A DNA stretch of 64,000 bases from Fragilariopsis cylindrus CCMP1102. Lineage: Eukaryota > Bacillariophyta > Bacillariophyceae > Bacillariales > Bacillariaceae. Of this stretch, positions 19,326-30,055 are shown piece after piece. The notes under the pieces were generated by a model. That model saw only the letters and a program-made list of their open reading frames with translations, ran no database searches and was not told the DNA's origin. A program made the position numbers and the translations under genes. The first letter of the stretch is position 1. The number at the start of each line of letters is the position of its first letter. The stretch is taken from assembly GCA_900095095.1 (NCBI GenBank), contig FMBT01000009.1, forward strand, positions 1 to 64,000, given 5' to 3'.

Positions 19326-20461
19326 TACAATTTTTTTGGTGTTTTTGGAGGAAGGTGCTTACGAATTGTAGCAGTTTGCTGAGTGCCTGCATAAGAACGA
19401 CCATTTTCTTGACAACGGTAGAATATATAATCACGTTTGTCATCATCTACTTCTCTACATAGCATTCTGTTGTCCTCAATGAAAGCGCATGCCATGGCAT
19501 GCTCATTGTCAATTTCATAAAGATCAGGATCATGATAATTCATGTGGGACATTCCGTACGAATTTTTTGTCTTTGGTTCACGCCAACCGATATTAATAAC
19601 TTTAACATATGGATCCCATACCATCTCTGAAAAACGCATTTGTTCTACCTCACTTGATCTTCCCATGCTATATGTACTATGACACAGTTTAGATCGATCT
19701 ACATAATTTGAATTTGATAATGTTGACGATTTCATGATGCTTACACAAATAGAATATAGATCAATTTTTTCAATGAAATCAATTGCATCATCAGCTCGTA
19801 GCACCATTGATGGTATTTTTGGATACAAGCACCGCGTGCTGGCATCCCATATTTCCCCATCACCCAGGAATACTTTCTCGTCGTAGCCTTTTTTTAAATT
19901 AGCTCTCATCGTTACCCACCAAATTTGCTTGCTGGCCTCACCAATCAGGTAGGGATGTTCGGGATGATCGGCTTTAAGTAAGGCTAGCAACGAACCAAAA
20001 TAATTCAAGATTGTAGTTACTCCAAGACGAGATGGATCAACTTGATGCCAACCATTGTCTTTGTACCAACCAAGGGGAATGAAATTCTTAATTAATAATT
20101 CCATGTACTGCTTGAAGAAGTGGACAACTTTTTCACCTTTAATGTCATCATACTCCAATGTGTTAAAGTATTTATTTGTACCTTCTCCAAACATCTGAGT
20201 AACAGCATCATAGCATCTACGACCAAGCCTATCGTTGCTTGATGTACCATCACTAATACCAGCGGCCCTAGTAGAAGTACTCTCTACATCATTCATTGCA
20301 TTATTTGAATTCTTTCTAATAGAGGCTGCAACTGCTTCGAAAGCATTCTCTCTTCCTGTATTACGAGGATGATTTGGATGGTAAATATTACTTGGATGAG
20401 CCGCACGGTGTTGGGTGCCGGTGTTTTTATTACCACCAGCAGCACGAGCCATTCCACTCAT
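19325..20461 (-). CDS. Tyrosine recombinase, N-terminal half (first frame)
   Basis: 378 residues from the ATG at 20461. The middle (about 85-230) is an all-helical core-binding-like domain. STYSMGRSSEVEQMRFSEM then matches the first catalytic Arg block, and NIGWREPKTKNS fits the beta-strand Lys motif. Diatom proteins with GRSSE...KT motifs belong to Crypton-like tyrosine recombinases in my recollection. The frame ends with ATIRKHLPPKTPKKL in a run of seven A, and the rest of the catalytic domain continues in the next frame. Slippage by one base at this A-run, or one missing A, would make the two frames continuous. It should catalyse excision and integration of the element. Confidence 0.75.
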   Translation of the reverse strand: MSGMARAAGGNKNTGTQHRAAHPSNIYHPNHPRNTGRENAFEAVAASIRKNSNNAMNDVESTSTRAAGISDGTSSNDRLGRRCYDAVTQMFGEGTNKYFNTLEYDDIKGEKVVHFFKQYMELLIKNFIPLGWYKDNGWHQVDPSRLGVTTILNYFGSLLALLKADHPEHPYLIGEASKQIWWVTMRANLKKGYDEKVFLGDGEIWDASTRCLYPKIPSMVLRADDAIDFIEKIDLYSICVSIMKSSTLSNSNYVDRSKLCHSTYSMGRSSEVEQMRFSEMVWDPYVKVINIGWREPKTKNSYGMSHMNYHDPDLYEIDNEHAMACAFIEDNRMLCREVDDDKRDYIFYRCQENGRSYAGTQQTATIRKHLPPKTPKKL

Positions 20462-21264
20462 ACTGATGTTATTCTTTATTGCAAGTAGTTACTGCTACAG
20501 TTGTCTTTACTTTACTGCCGCTGTATGCTTAATGGTTATGTACAACAAGTGAACTTGTTGTCTTTTATAAGAATCGCATTGCCGCATTGCCTTAATGTTT
20601 TTGGCGGAAAAGCACATACTGTACATCATGTACATGTATGTAAACTATTCACTTAGGACTATTTTCTTTGTAACGAGCATTGGTTTTAGCGCGCACTTAA
20701 TACTCTGATGGAATACAGACCAACTTTCAGGTTAATATTACCTGAAACCTTTTAGTTGTCTGTCGGATTAATTTTTTGACGCCACGGGAGTGCGCTCGTT
20801 CTCAGCGAAGAATGAATGGCAGATTGGTTTTGAGAACAAATTCGTCCGCGTCATCATGAATGGCAGATTGGTTTTGATGTCAAATTCACATGACGTCAAC
20901 TTCTTTCCCCTGATCGAAACCAGGGGTCATAAAAAAAATTATTACCCCTGATCGAAACATCCCCCCTTTATTCAACCGCCCCTGAATCTCTCTTGCAAAG
21001 ACTTGATGTTCCTTTTTTTTCAATCCTAAAACGAAGAAAGACAATGAGAGAAACTAGAAAAGAGCAGAGAGCAGAGACCCAGATACAATACTGATACATG
21101 TATACATACCCCTGAGTAGTGAACAACGACAAACACACAGAGAGACAATGAGAACAAATTAAATTACACCATTAATAATCATTCATTAACTTTTACTTCA
21201 TTTGACTTTCTTGTCCTAAACTTTCACTTGTACTTCTATTGAGAGTAGAACTACTACTGCAATC
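20462..21264. other. Right flank of the element and promoter of the THP3-like gene
   Basis: Contains an E2F-like word (tttttggcggaaaa) at about 20597-20610, the right-hand hairpin at about 20724-20746, two copies of gaatggcagattggttttga at about 20813 and 20857, and two copies of cccctgatcgaaac at about 20908 and 20946. No gene is seen. Confidence 0.5.
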
Positions 21265-23844
21265 ATGTACAATCAATATCAGGCCCAGCAATATCAGCAA
21301 CAACAGCCTTCCTCGTCATCACAGGGAGGAGGCGGTGGGAACATGGAATGGAATGGCACGTCGTGGGTGCAAATACAAGTACAATCGCAACCGTATAATA
21401 ATGATATTAATAATAATAACAACAACAACGTCGTTCCTCCGAATCCTGTCCAAACCTATACTCAATATTATCACGGCTGGACTAAGCGTGCAGAGGAACT
21501 AAAGACTTTACGTAATGGCAACAATAGTCAGGAGAAGGCAAATAATCCTCAATGGGCAACCTATTATGCAGAAGAGTCGTCGCGAGCGGCTCACCACTTC
21601 CACTCATATCCCCAATCCACGACGGCTCCCTTTTCTTTGCCACCCGCGCCGCCAGATGCGAACAACAACAACAACAACAACAACAACCGTGCTGTATCCA
21701 CAACGGCGGTGAGATCGTACAGCAGTACAACAGGTAATACGTCATCGGCGTCATCGTCGTCCAATCCCGTTGGTTCTGTTACGAGGTACGTAAAACGTAA
21801 TATGGAACGACACGAAGTAAAAAACAATCCACAGTTGAAGAAACTTGTACAAGGTGAAATTGAAAGGCAACTCGCTGCTGCTATACAACAAGGGAGTTTG
21901 CAGTCCAAAAATTGGGATGAGTTGCCATTGATAGATTTGGGGATACATGTAACAACAACTGCTCCGTACCAACAACAACAAGCACCGCCTCCACCACCGC
22001 CGCCTCCTCCACCGCCTCCACCACCACAACTGCAACAACAACAACAGCAACCATACAATGGTCATCATTACTACGAACATAACTCTTCTGTTGGGAAGAA
22101 CAATTATTATGGTAACTACAACAATAATATGAACAATAATATGAACAATAACAATAACGTTGTGGAAAATAATAATACCAAAAATCAATCGTCCTCGGTC
22201 AACAGTAAGACGACCAATTACTATGGACCCAATGCTCCCATTCAAAGTAACCCCCTCTCCTCCTTTTCTCCTTCCTTCTCTTCAACTTCCCCACAGAACC
22301 CAAACAAAAAGCATATTCATAATCATAAGAAACAAAATAATAATAAGAAACGTCATCGTCATCATCAAGAAGAAGAAGATGAAGATTTCATGTCCCTTGA
22401 AAGTATATACGGACCTAGTAGCAAAAAGAAGAATCGCAAGAAGAACACAATTCCAACAGATATACACGACAGTGGATTGGACGTTTCCCGGCAGACGTTG
22501 AGCAAACGTGCCAATCGCTTTTCTTCAAGTAGTAGTGGAGGGATTCACAACACAAGTAATGATGATAATCACGACAAGTACATGGGTAAACGTACAATTG
22601 GTGGATCCAATGTAACGCTAGACGAGGGGGATTATGAAAAAATGACTGTCAAGGGTACGTCAACGATTTGTGAAAAGGAGTATCTTCGACTAACACAAAA
22701 ACCACGTCCTGAACTCGTCCGTCCGCTGAATATTCTACAACAACATCTGTGTAATCTCCAACATGAATATTACGGCGTATCGTATAGTAGTAATGAAAGT
22801 AGTTGTAGTAGTAATGTCAAAAACGATGATGATAAAGATAACGTCGATGGGAGTAAGATTCTCCTAGAAAAGATGCGAACCCCACAAGACAAATGGAATA
22901 CACTTGATAGACCTAAATCATCAAAGCACCGTCCTCGACATGACTACTTGTGGTTTTGTAGTCAATTGAAGGCTATTCGTCAGGATTGCACAGTACAGCG
23001 CATCCAAGACGATTTTGCAGTGGAAGTTTATGAGACACATGCAAGAATAGCACTACAAGAAGGTGATTTGAATGAATAGTGAGTACGATGATGTGCATAA
23101 TAGACAATGTTTAAATGGGGATAATGTGAAAGTTGACATATTTATATTGGAATTGAAAATCTCACATTAATCGCGCATTTTTTTTTCCTTAACCTCGACC
23201 AGTAATCAATGTCAAACACAGCTGAAACAGCTATATAATAATAGTCCATCCACAGGTAGCAGTGAAAGCGTGAATATCGTCGAAGATGATGCTGTTGATA
23301 ATAAAAAGGGTTCGTCTTTCGTTTGGAAAAACCAGGAAGAATTCATTGCGTATAGGCTCTTGTATTATGTATATTTATCAACAAACGAAAAATATTCAGG
23401 TGGATCGTCGGATATGTTTCATATTATTCAATCACTTACATCAGCACAACGGAGTCATCCCGCAATTCATCACGCTCTTAAAGTTCGTGAAGCAATTGCT
23501 TGTTCTGATTATTGTTGGTTCTTTCGTTTTGCACACAAGAAGAGTCCCAATTTGGGACTCTTTCTAATAGACCTTTTGGTTCCTAGTATGCGTTTGCGAG
23601 GTTTGAGACGAATTGCTAAGGCGTATCGTCCATCGGTTGGTTTCAGTTATTGTTTGCAACAATTAGGATTTTGTGAAGGTAATGGGATGATGATGATAGC
23701 AACATTGATGAATGCGAAACGAGGGATAGTATCGAGGTAGGAAAATCGTGGCTAGTTAGTTTTGGTGCGGTTATTGACGGTTCCATATTCGTCACGAAGG
23801 ACAGTGAGATTAGAGTTCCTGTTACGAAAAGAAGAATTCGCTGA
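21265..23844 (+). CDS. SAC3/GANP domain protein, THP3/LENG8-like, three exons
   Basis: Exon 1 is 21265-23078. A GTGAGT...ACCAG intron leads to exon 2 from 23203, and a codon TAT is split across the junction. The first 440 residues are Gln/Asn/Pro/Ser-rich. The conserved part starts near RANRFSS and includes EKEYLRLTQKPRPELVRP, YLWFCSQLKAIRQDC and VYETHARIALQEGDLNEYNQC, the SAC3/GANP PCI-like core seen in LENG8 and yeast Thp3, which act in mRNA processing and export. Exon 2 ends apparently at 23740, but family-like coding (KSWLVSFGAVIDGS, FVTKDSEIRV) continues in another frame to a stop at 23844. A 62-nt intron 23679-23740 would restore the frame (797 residues), or one base is missing near 23690. 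Confidence 0.85.
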
Positions 23845-24306
23845 TCTAGTAGTAGATTTGAGTGTATCAATGATGTCAACAACAACATTTTATTTCTCAT
23901 TTGTCACAATCCTTTAAAAAATATTTATCCCAAGATGCATCAAATAATTATATTATATAATTTATATCTTTGGAATAAAATTACATCTACTCTCTTCCAA
24001 CCTCTGTCTTTCTTAAGACTGGCTATTATAGCAGTATAAATTAAATACTGTTTTACAGCAATAATATTATTAGTTTCTTTTCTTTGTACGAGCGTTTTTG
24101 CGACATCGTTACACAATGTTGGAACTGTACGTTATTAAGTGTTTGGAAGAACAAATGGATGCAAGGGATTTCTTATTTTTTAAGGTTTTGCGTGCGTTTC
24201 CGAGTACGAGATTCCGGTTTCAGTAATATGATCGTACCGGTATTATATGCAATTTAAAATATTCCAGCAAGTCGTTTCGGATGTTTGTTTTATTAATATA
24301 CTGTAA
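23845..24306. other. Convergent intergenic region
   Basis: Between the 3' ends of the THP3-like gene and the small membrane protein gene. AT-rich, no gene seen. Confidence 0.55.
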
Positions 24307-24927
24307 TCACGCTTTATCCGCCGCCGCATTCTTCTTCTGTGAAGAAACTTCAGCTTCTTTTTTTCGGCAATTCTCTAAAGCCCGGAATAAAGATTCCATA
24401 GCTTTCGTTCGCGGATCCCACGAACCAAAGGTAACCTCTTGTGATGACGACGACGGTGACGAAGTTATCGACAATAACTCTTGACATAACTCATCCGCAA
24501 TGGTGTTGTTAGTATCTTGTCCTACTTGGACGGACGTTGCTTTCGTTCCATTCACAGAAACCGTCGCCACTCGTTCTAGGTAGTAGCTCGAACCATAAAG
24601 CGAACCAACGACTAGTCCGACTTGGGCAGACGCTACTGCCATAAATGGAGTAACGACCAGATCTACAAATGATCGGAATGAACCAGGAGGACCTGTCATC
24701 TTTAGGATTGTGCTCCGTAATGGTGTAAACAGCAAGCCGGCCGTCATGAATGCGAAACTGCCTTCCAATGATCCTGGTGGTAGCAATGTCTCTGTCTCAT
24801 TGGGATCCTTTCGTTTTAGAAAAATTGTTCGAATGGAGTCAGCGGCCTTCATTGCTTCGACCAGAGAAAGATGATTCTTGGATTCGTCATCATCGATACT
24901 ATTGAGAACATCGTCGGACTGAGACAT
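24307..24927 (-). CDS. Uncharacterised protein with two hydrophobic segments
   Basis: 206 residues from the ATG at 24927 (MSQSDDVLN); a further in-frame ATG at 24990 adds 21 charged residues from a tct-rich stretch and is less likely. I do not recognise the family. Two hydrophobic, Gly-rich segments are visible: about residues 59-78 (SFAFMTAGLLFTPLRSTIL) and 90-113 (VDLVVTPFMAVASAQVGLVV), followed by a Ser-rich loop and a conserved-looking SWDPRTKAMESLFRALENC helix. This suggests a small integral protein of a mitochondrial or plastid membrane. Clean codon structure over 200 codons supports it as a real gene. Confidence 0.6.
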   Translation of the reverse strand: MSQSDDVLNSIDDDESKNHLSLVEAMKAADSIRTIFLKRKDPNETETLLPPGSLEGSFAFMTAGLLFTPLRSTILKMTGPPGSFRSFVDLVVTPFMAVASAQVGLVVGSLYGSSYYLERVATVSVNGTKATSVQVGQDTNNTIADELCQELLSITSSPSSSSQEVTFGSWDPRTKAMESLFRALENCRKKEAEVSSQKKNAAADKA

Positions 24928-26053
24928 GTTAGTAACGGTTCTAGGATATGTATCTCTCTCGTCTCCTCTCTTCCTTTCTCCCTCACACACTCTCCTTTCT
25001 TCTCTCTCTAATTATCATTGAACATTCCTAACATCAGATCAACAGATATATATCAGATCATTTTTTTAATGTTACTGTATGCTGAGTTCTGCTGTGTTGT
25101 TGTCGAATTCTTTTTCCAGCGACTTGATTTGAGAAAATCGAATTAGCTGGCATCATCGAAACCCCGCTTCCCCCCAACAGATTTCAAGCAAAGTAACAGT
25201 ACAGTAGCTGTTTGAATCAGAGTCAGTCATCTTGACATATATGAGCATAGTATTGGCACCCTTGACTCTAATTGAATAGAGCGAGCATGATAACGATGAC
25301 TCTGATTATGTTTAAAGTCAATAATGTCAACAAATGTGACTATTCTAGGAGGGGTTTTACTTTGTAATCAAACAACACATGCATGATACTATAATTTCTT
25401 CTGTAATGATACTGGATCTTGTCTTAGAGTTTTGGTCCTACCATACTGCAAGTTTTCAGACAAAGAGTTATATTGCAATACACTGCAAGATAAAGCTGAA
25501 ACTTATATTTTCTAAACCATAGGATAAGGAATTAGGAATCAGAAAAAAATAGATAGGTTCATTGAAATTTCTATTTTGGAAAGTAGAGTAGTTAGTAAGG
25601 ACTAATTTACAAAGAAAAATAAATGACAAAAAATCAATAACATATTGATTGCTACCTAAACCTGAGAGAAAGAAACTCGCCAATGACCATTGAGCCAGAA
25701 GGTAGACTTGAAGGACATACATAGTAATAGATACACTACACTGGTAACACGGCCATCTCTGCTTCAATTCTTAAAAAAATCATTCTGAATTCTAAAAAAC
25801 TAGTATTAAAAATTATTCAGAACTTCCACGTGTAAGCTACTGTCTGATCTTACATCATTAGATTTTACTTGTACGTCGACGGTACAACAACGTACGCAAT
25901 AGCATACATACAGAGATAACGGTAGAACGGCGGTAGCCATCACAAACATATGTCAAACAGCAAAAACACATTTTTCATTTCCAACGAAAGAAAACAAGGT
26001 TTCGACGAACATAATACTCGCATTGTGCCCTCAGCCGGATAATAATAACGACG
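24928..26053. other. Intergenic, no gene seen
   Basis: About 1.1 kb between divergent genes. AT-rich with short tct-rich and at-rich runs; the minus-strand open frame at 25468-25767 has no family features. Confidence 0.55.
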
Positions 26054-26807
26054 ATGAAAGCTTCCATACTTCTTTTAGGAGTTTTGACTCCAGCTCTCGC
26101 CTGGATTCCGGCAAGCAGATCGATTTCGAAGAATAAGATTTCTCAATTAAATGCTGCTTCGTATGGGAGTCTCCACGGAGATAATTCTTGTTACTTACCA
26201 TTGAAACAACTAGACCAAGACTACTACGGTCCTCGGATCGTTCAGGTATGATTGCTGTTGTTTTTGTCGTCGTGCTGTTTATCTTCATTTATCCTTTTTA
26301 AAATTCATTTGTACTCATATATATTTTTCTTTTCTTTCTCTCATAAAGATTGCCGGTGCCTATCCCGGAATAACGAGAGAAGAATTTTACGCCACGCAAT
26401 CGGAACCTCCACCGGAACCAGGGCAATGGAATTATGACTTTAGTGACCCCGATGGACCACAACTTGGAACAGTGGCAATTGAGGGTAGTAATGTTGTGGC
26501 GGTTTGTGAAGATCCTGTTGTAATAATTGCAGAGCACACATCGCTTTCTATCCCATTACCTGAATCTATAAAGGAACCGGTCGATATTGTCGTGTTAGTA
26601 GATAGAGATTTAAATCGATTCGCAGAAAGAAAATTCCTTGTACTTGATGTAGGTGAGGATGCATTAATAATTGCAGCATTCCCATTTAAAACAGACTTGC
26701 CTCCAAATTGCGAAATCCTGGGGCAGGCCGTTCTTTGCCAAGTGCCGTGGCTACCGAGTATGAAACCTACCAAATCAGGGTTCCTAGAAGCGGATGAATA
26801 TTTCTAG
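26054..26807 (+). CDS. Plastid-targeted conserved protein, two exons
   Basis: Exons 26054-26245 and 26349-26807 join through a GTATGA...TAAAG intron in phase 0 to give 216 residues. The N-terminus (MKASILLLGVLTPALAWIPA) is a signal peptide followed by a transit-like Ser/Lys region, consistent with import into the complex plastid. The mature part is well structured: IAGAYPGITREEFYA, GQWNYDFSDPDGPQLGTVAI, VVAVCEDPVVIIAEH, PVDIVVLVDRD and GQAVLCQVPWLPSMKPTKSGF. I recall close relatives in diatoms but no assigned function. Two Cys (VCED and LCQV) are spaced far apart and no cofactor motif is obvious. Confidence 0.8.
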
Positions 26808-27283
26808 AGGGAAGTTCAAAGCAGTCGTCTTGGATATAACAATCAGCCCAAATAACTTAACTAATAGCCCCACAACCGTGTACCTATTTTGGAGAAGTAC
26901 AAGCATACAAACTGTACCAGTTTTGAGTTATAGTTTCTGATTGATTTATGTCTCACGATTGAACCTAAAATTATCTAATAATAAGGATCAATAGCTAATA
27001 CTATAACATGCTATGTGTTTGTATGAATATGATAAATGCTTTTATATGGATCTTTTCTTGTGTTTCGCCTTACCAATTCATTGCCGTACACCACATGGGA
27101 TCGTATGTGTTAATAGTAGACTCTATATTTGTATCGTAAGAAACACACAAAACTATCCAGAACTATTATTGTTGCAGTTACCATAATGATTAAATTTCCC
27201 AACAGAAGAGTTATGTTCCTAGTAATGATGACCATTGTATGGTTGCTGTTGCTGTTGATGAATATGATGTTAGCTCTATAATC
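26808..27283. other. Convergent intergenic region
   Basis: Between the 3' ends of the plastid protein gene and MUTYH. AT-rich, nothing recognised. Confidence 0.55.
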
Positions 27284-30055
27284 CTATCTCTTTTGTTTTT
27301 TTCTTTTGCATTTTGTGGGACTATCCAAACTGGAAGAATCGACAGCTTGTAAGATCTTTTTCACCCCAGACGTGATACCCACCTCTTTCATATCATTTTT
27401 GTTCATCCATCGCATTTGTTTTCCCGAAATAGTAGTCCATTCTAAGTCGCTTCCAAGATCTACATAAAGATTTCCGACTTCTATCCACATATGGTGTCGA
27501 ACATGACTAAAAATATGTTCTAATGGGTCCTTCTTGGCATGACGCGACAAGTCGGAGATGGTCGTGGTAATGTCATCATTCGGATGATCCAAAAACAAGT
27601 CCTTGACGAGCAACTTGGACAGGGATCGATCGCGGTCTGCTTTACTCGGTATCTTTATTAAACCTGATTGATTCTTCTTCTTGTCTTTGATTCGTACGGT
27701 GCATACATTGGGGAACTCCCATTGTCCAGCCAGTAATCCTTTACTGGGTCGTTTTATCATAAGATAACGGACGCTATAGTCGTCTTCGATGTCATTACTT
27801 TCGCCATCGATGTTAGACATACGATTCAGAAGGACCGCAACGGCAAGATCTTCTTCTCGTTTTTCTTTTTTGGGCGGATCAGTTGGAAATACTGAGTGAC
27901 CGAGTTTTGCGGCTTCTTCTTGCGTACTATCGGAACAAATCGATTCTCGGAATTGATCTATGATATTTTGGGTCGCATCGTGGTCACAAAACTCGCATTT
28001 TGAAGTATTGTTCTTTTGTGACGTAGTAGTAGTAAATAATTCTGCTTCGTTCTTTCCATCGTCGTCATCTTGTAGAGCAGCGAGATAGGAACGACCGAGT
28101 AGCGTACTTAAGTAATATTCTGTAAGCGGATCTCGATCGTCGATACCTGAACCTGATGGTGCACAATATGTGGCGCCAAGTTCCATAAGAGCTTGATTGA
28201 CCATACCAGGTGAACTTCCATCTCCAGCCTCAACAATTTGACCAGCTAATTTCCAACCCAGCTTATCCTTAAGAATGGGGTGCTTAATATGATTAGCAAT
28301 CCCTCTTAATCGTGATAAGACTCTACAAACATTCCCATCCACAACAGGGACACAAACATCAAAAGCAATTGATGCAATAGCTGCAGCAGTGTATGGACCT
28401 ATCCCCTGAATCTTAGACAGCCCTTGAGGTGTCGTAGGCAATTTCCCATCTAACTCTTTAACAACATATTTAGCACCCTGATGTAGATATCGTGCCCGTC
28501 TATAAAATCCTAACCCTATTATATACACAATTAATTGATTAGAATGAATGAATGAATGAATGATATCGACAGGATTAAAAAGAATTAAGAAAGAACAGAA
28601 CAGAACAGAACAGAACACAACATAACATACTACGACTGACCTGCCCAATGTGCGTTAACTTCATCTTCGGTAGCTGCTGCTAATTCGTATACGGTAGGAA
28701 AAGATTTCATCCCTATTTGTTATTGTTATTGTAATTGTTGTTGCAATTTGTGTTATTGGTGTTGTTGTTGTTGTTGTTGTTTCGGAGGCGTTTTTTGTTT
28801 TGTTTGGTTTCGAATCGAAATATAGAAAGTTAGAAACATTGAGAAAAACGCTGATTAAGTCAATCATTATCTTGGAATATTAATATACGTGCGAAGAAAC
28901 GAATTACGGTATATAACCTCTATAGTAACTTCTCTGATGTATATAAGTTAAGTTTATTGCTGGATTGGTTGTATTCCAAACAAACAAACAAACAAACAAA
29001 CGAAACATTAACATCCATACATTTTATATATAAAACTTACATTTGATCCAATAAGGGATAACAGCTTCTACTCTTGTTTGTTGACACATAATTTCACTAA
29101 CCCATACACCATAAGCAGTAATTGGTATAGCTTCGCCGATATCAACTTCTTCTTCTTCTTGTTCTTCTTGATCTTCTTGATCTATAATGATATTTTGTTG
29201 TTCTACTGCTACCATTCCCTCTTCTTCTTTTTTCACGTTCGTCGATTTTATTTTGGTGGAGTTTGATTTTTTTGGTTTATTATCAAAAAAAGAAGTAATT
29301 GACTTCTGATTTTTGTTGTTGTCGACCATCTTTTTATTATTATCCTTGCTCTTATTCTTTTTATTACTTTTGTTATTATTATTAATCCCTGATGTACTAC
29401 CATCAAATGGTGGTGGATCACCCCTCCATGGTAATTTTCTTCTATTTTTGTTATACCATTCTAATAATGCAGATCTAATTTCTATTGCATCCTTTTCTGT
29501 AAAATCATGATAATCAGCATGTGAATGATCAATCCATGTATGGAATAATAACAAACTATTAACATCGTTCTCCGGTGGTTCTTGTACTTCCGATTGTAAC
29601 TGTAATTCGTTATTACTCTTGATTGTGGTCGGAATTATTGGCGTTGACATTATCATTGGTGGTAATTTCGATGGTTTTTCCGATTTATTGTCATTGTCAT
29701 TGTCATTGCCATTGTCATAATCATTGTCGTTTTTTGTGTGTAGTGAGACGGAAACCCTCGACGACGACGATGACCGCAATGATCGTCTTGTCGTTGGCAT
29801 TGTTATTATTATACTGTTGATAGTGTTATGCAGCTGCCAAGCACGAATTGAAGGAATCAACCGTATTGATGATGATAAAGATAAAATTGTGATTATTGTT
29901 GTCATTATTTTTGACTTTAACGTTGACGTTATTCTTGTTGACGTTAATGATGATGATGATGATGATGATGAAGAAGAAGAAGTGGGAGAGAATAAGCATA
30001 CGATGCCAAAGGTTATGATGACGTAGTAAGGAATATTATGCATTCGCCAATGCAT
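27284..30055 (-). CDS. MUTYH: MutY-type adenine DNA glycosylase, three exons
   Basis: Exons on the minus strand are 30055-29041, 28712-28641 and 28515-27284, all with GT-AG borders and matching phases, giving 772 residues. The first 170 residues are low-complexity and may hold an organelle signal; later Met starts are possible. The catalytic domain shows ITAYGVWVSEIMCQQTRVEAV with the catalytic Glu, FPTVYELAAATEDEV, a helix-hairpin-helix (LSKIQGIGPYTAAAIASIAF) and VPVVDGNVCRVLSR with the catalytic Asp. The C-terminal NUDIX-like domain (YLMIKRPSKGLLAGQWEFP) recognises 8-oxoguanine. MutY removes adenine mispaired with 8-oxoG. The Fe-S Cys ligands look widely spaced: GATYC, then CEFC about 50 residues later, then ESIC. 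Confidence 0.93.

Larger units (their letters stand above)
15638..20757. mobile_element. Putative tyrosine-recombinase (Crypton-like) DNA element with RusA gene
   Basis: The block holds a RusA-type resolvase gene on the plus strand, about 0.7 kb of tandem repeats, and a two-frame tyrosine recombinase on the minus strand. No reverse transcriptase, capsid or DDE transposase is seen. Both proposed ends carry a TTTCAGG...CCTGAA hairpin in inverted orientation, each followed inward by GTGC(A/G)C(A/G)CTAA. Cryptons are tyrosine-recombinase DNA transposons known from stramenopiles; a RusA partner is not part of the usual description as I know it. The boundaries are inferred from weak inverted similarity only, so the true ends may lie elsewhere. 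A recent insertion is plausible because the genes are long and open. Confidence 0.5.

Noticed and set aside
15638-20757. Polinton, virophage or other virus-derived element
   Set aside because: No capsid, packaging ATPase, polymerase or retroviral-type integrase is seen; tyrosine recombinase plus RusA alone does not support it.
21591-22245. Two Cys- or Trp/Arg-rich minus-strand frames
   Set aside because: Shadows of the CAA, CCA and AAC repeats in the THP3-like gene.
25468-25767. 99-codon minus-strand frame
   Set aside because: AT-rich region, hydrophobic but without family motifs or conserved start.
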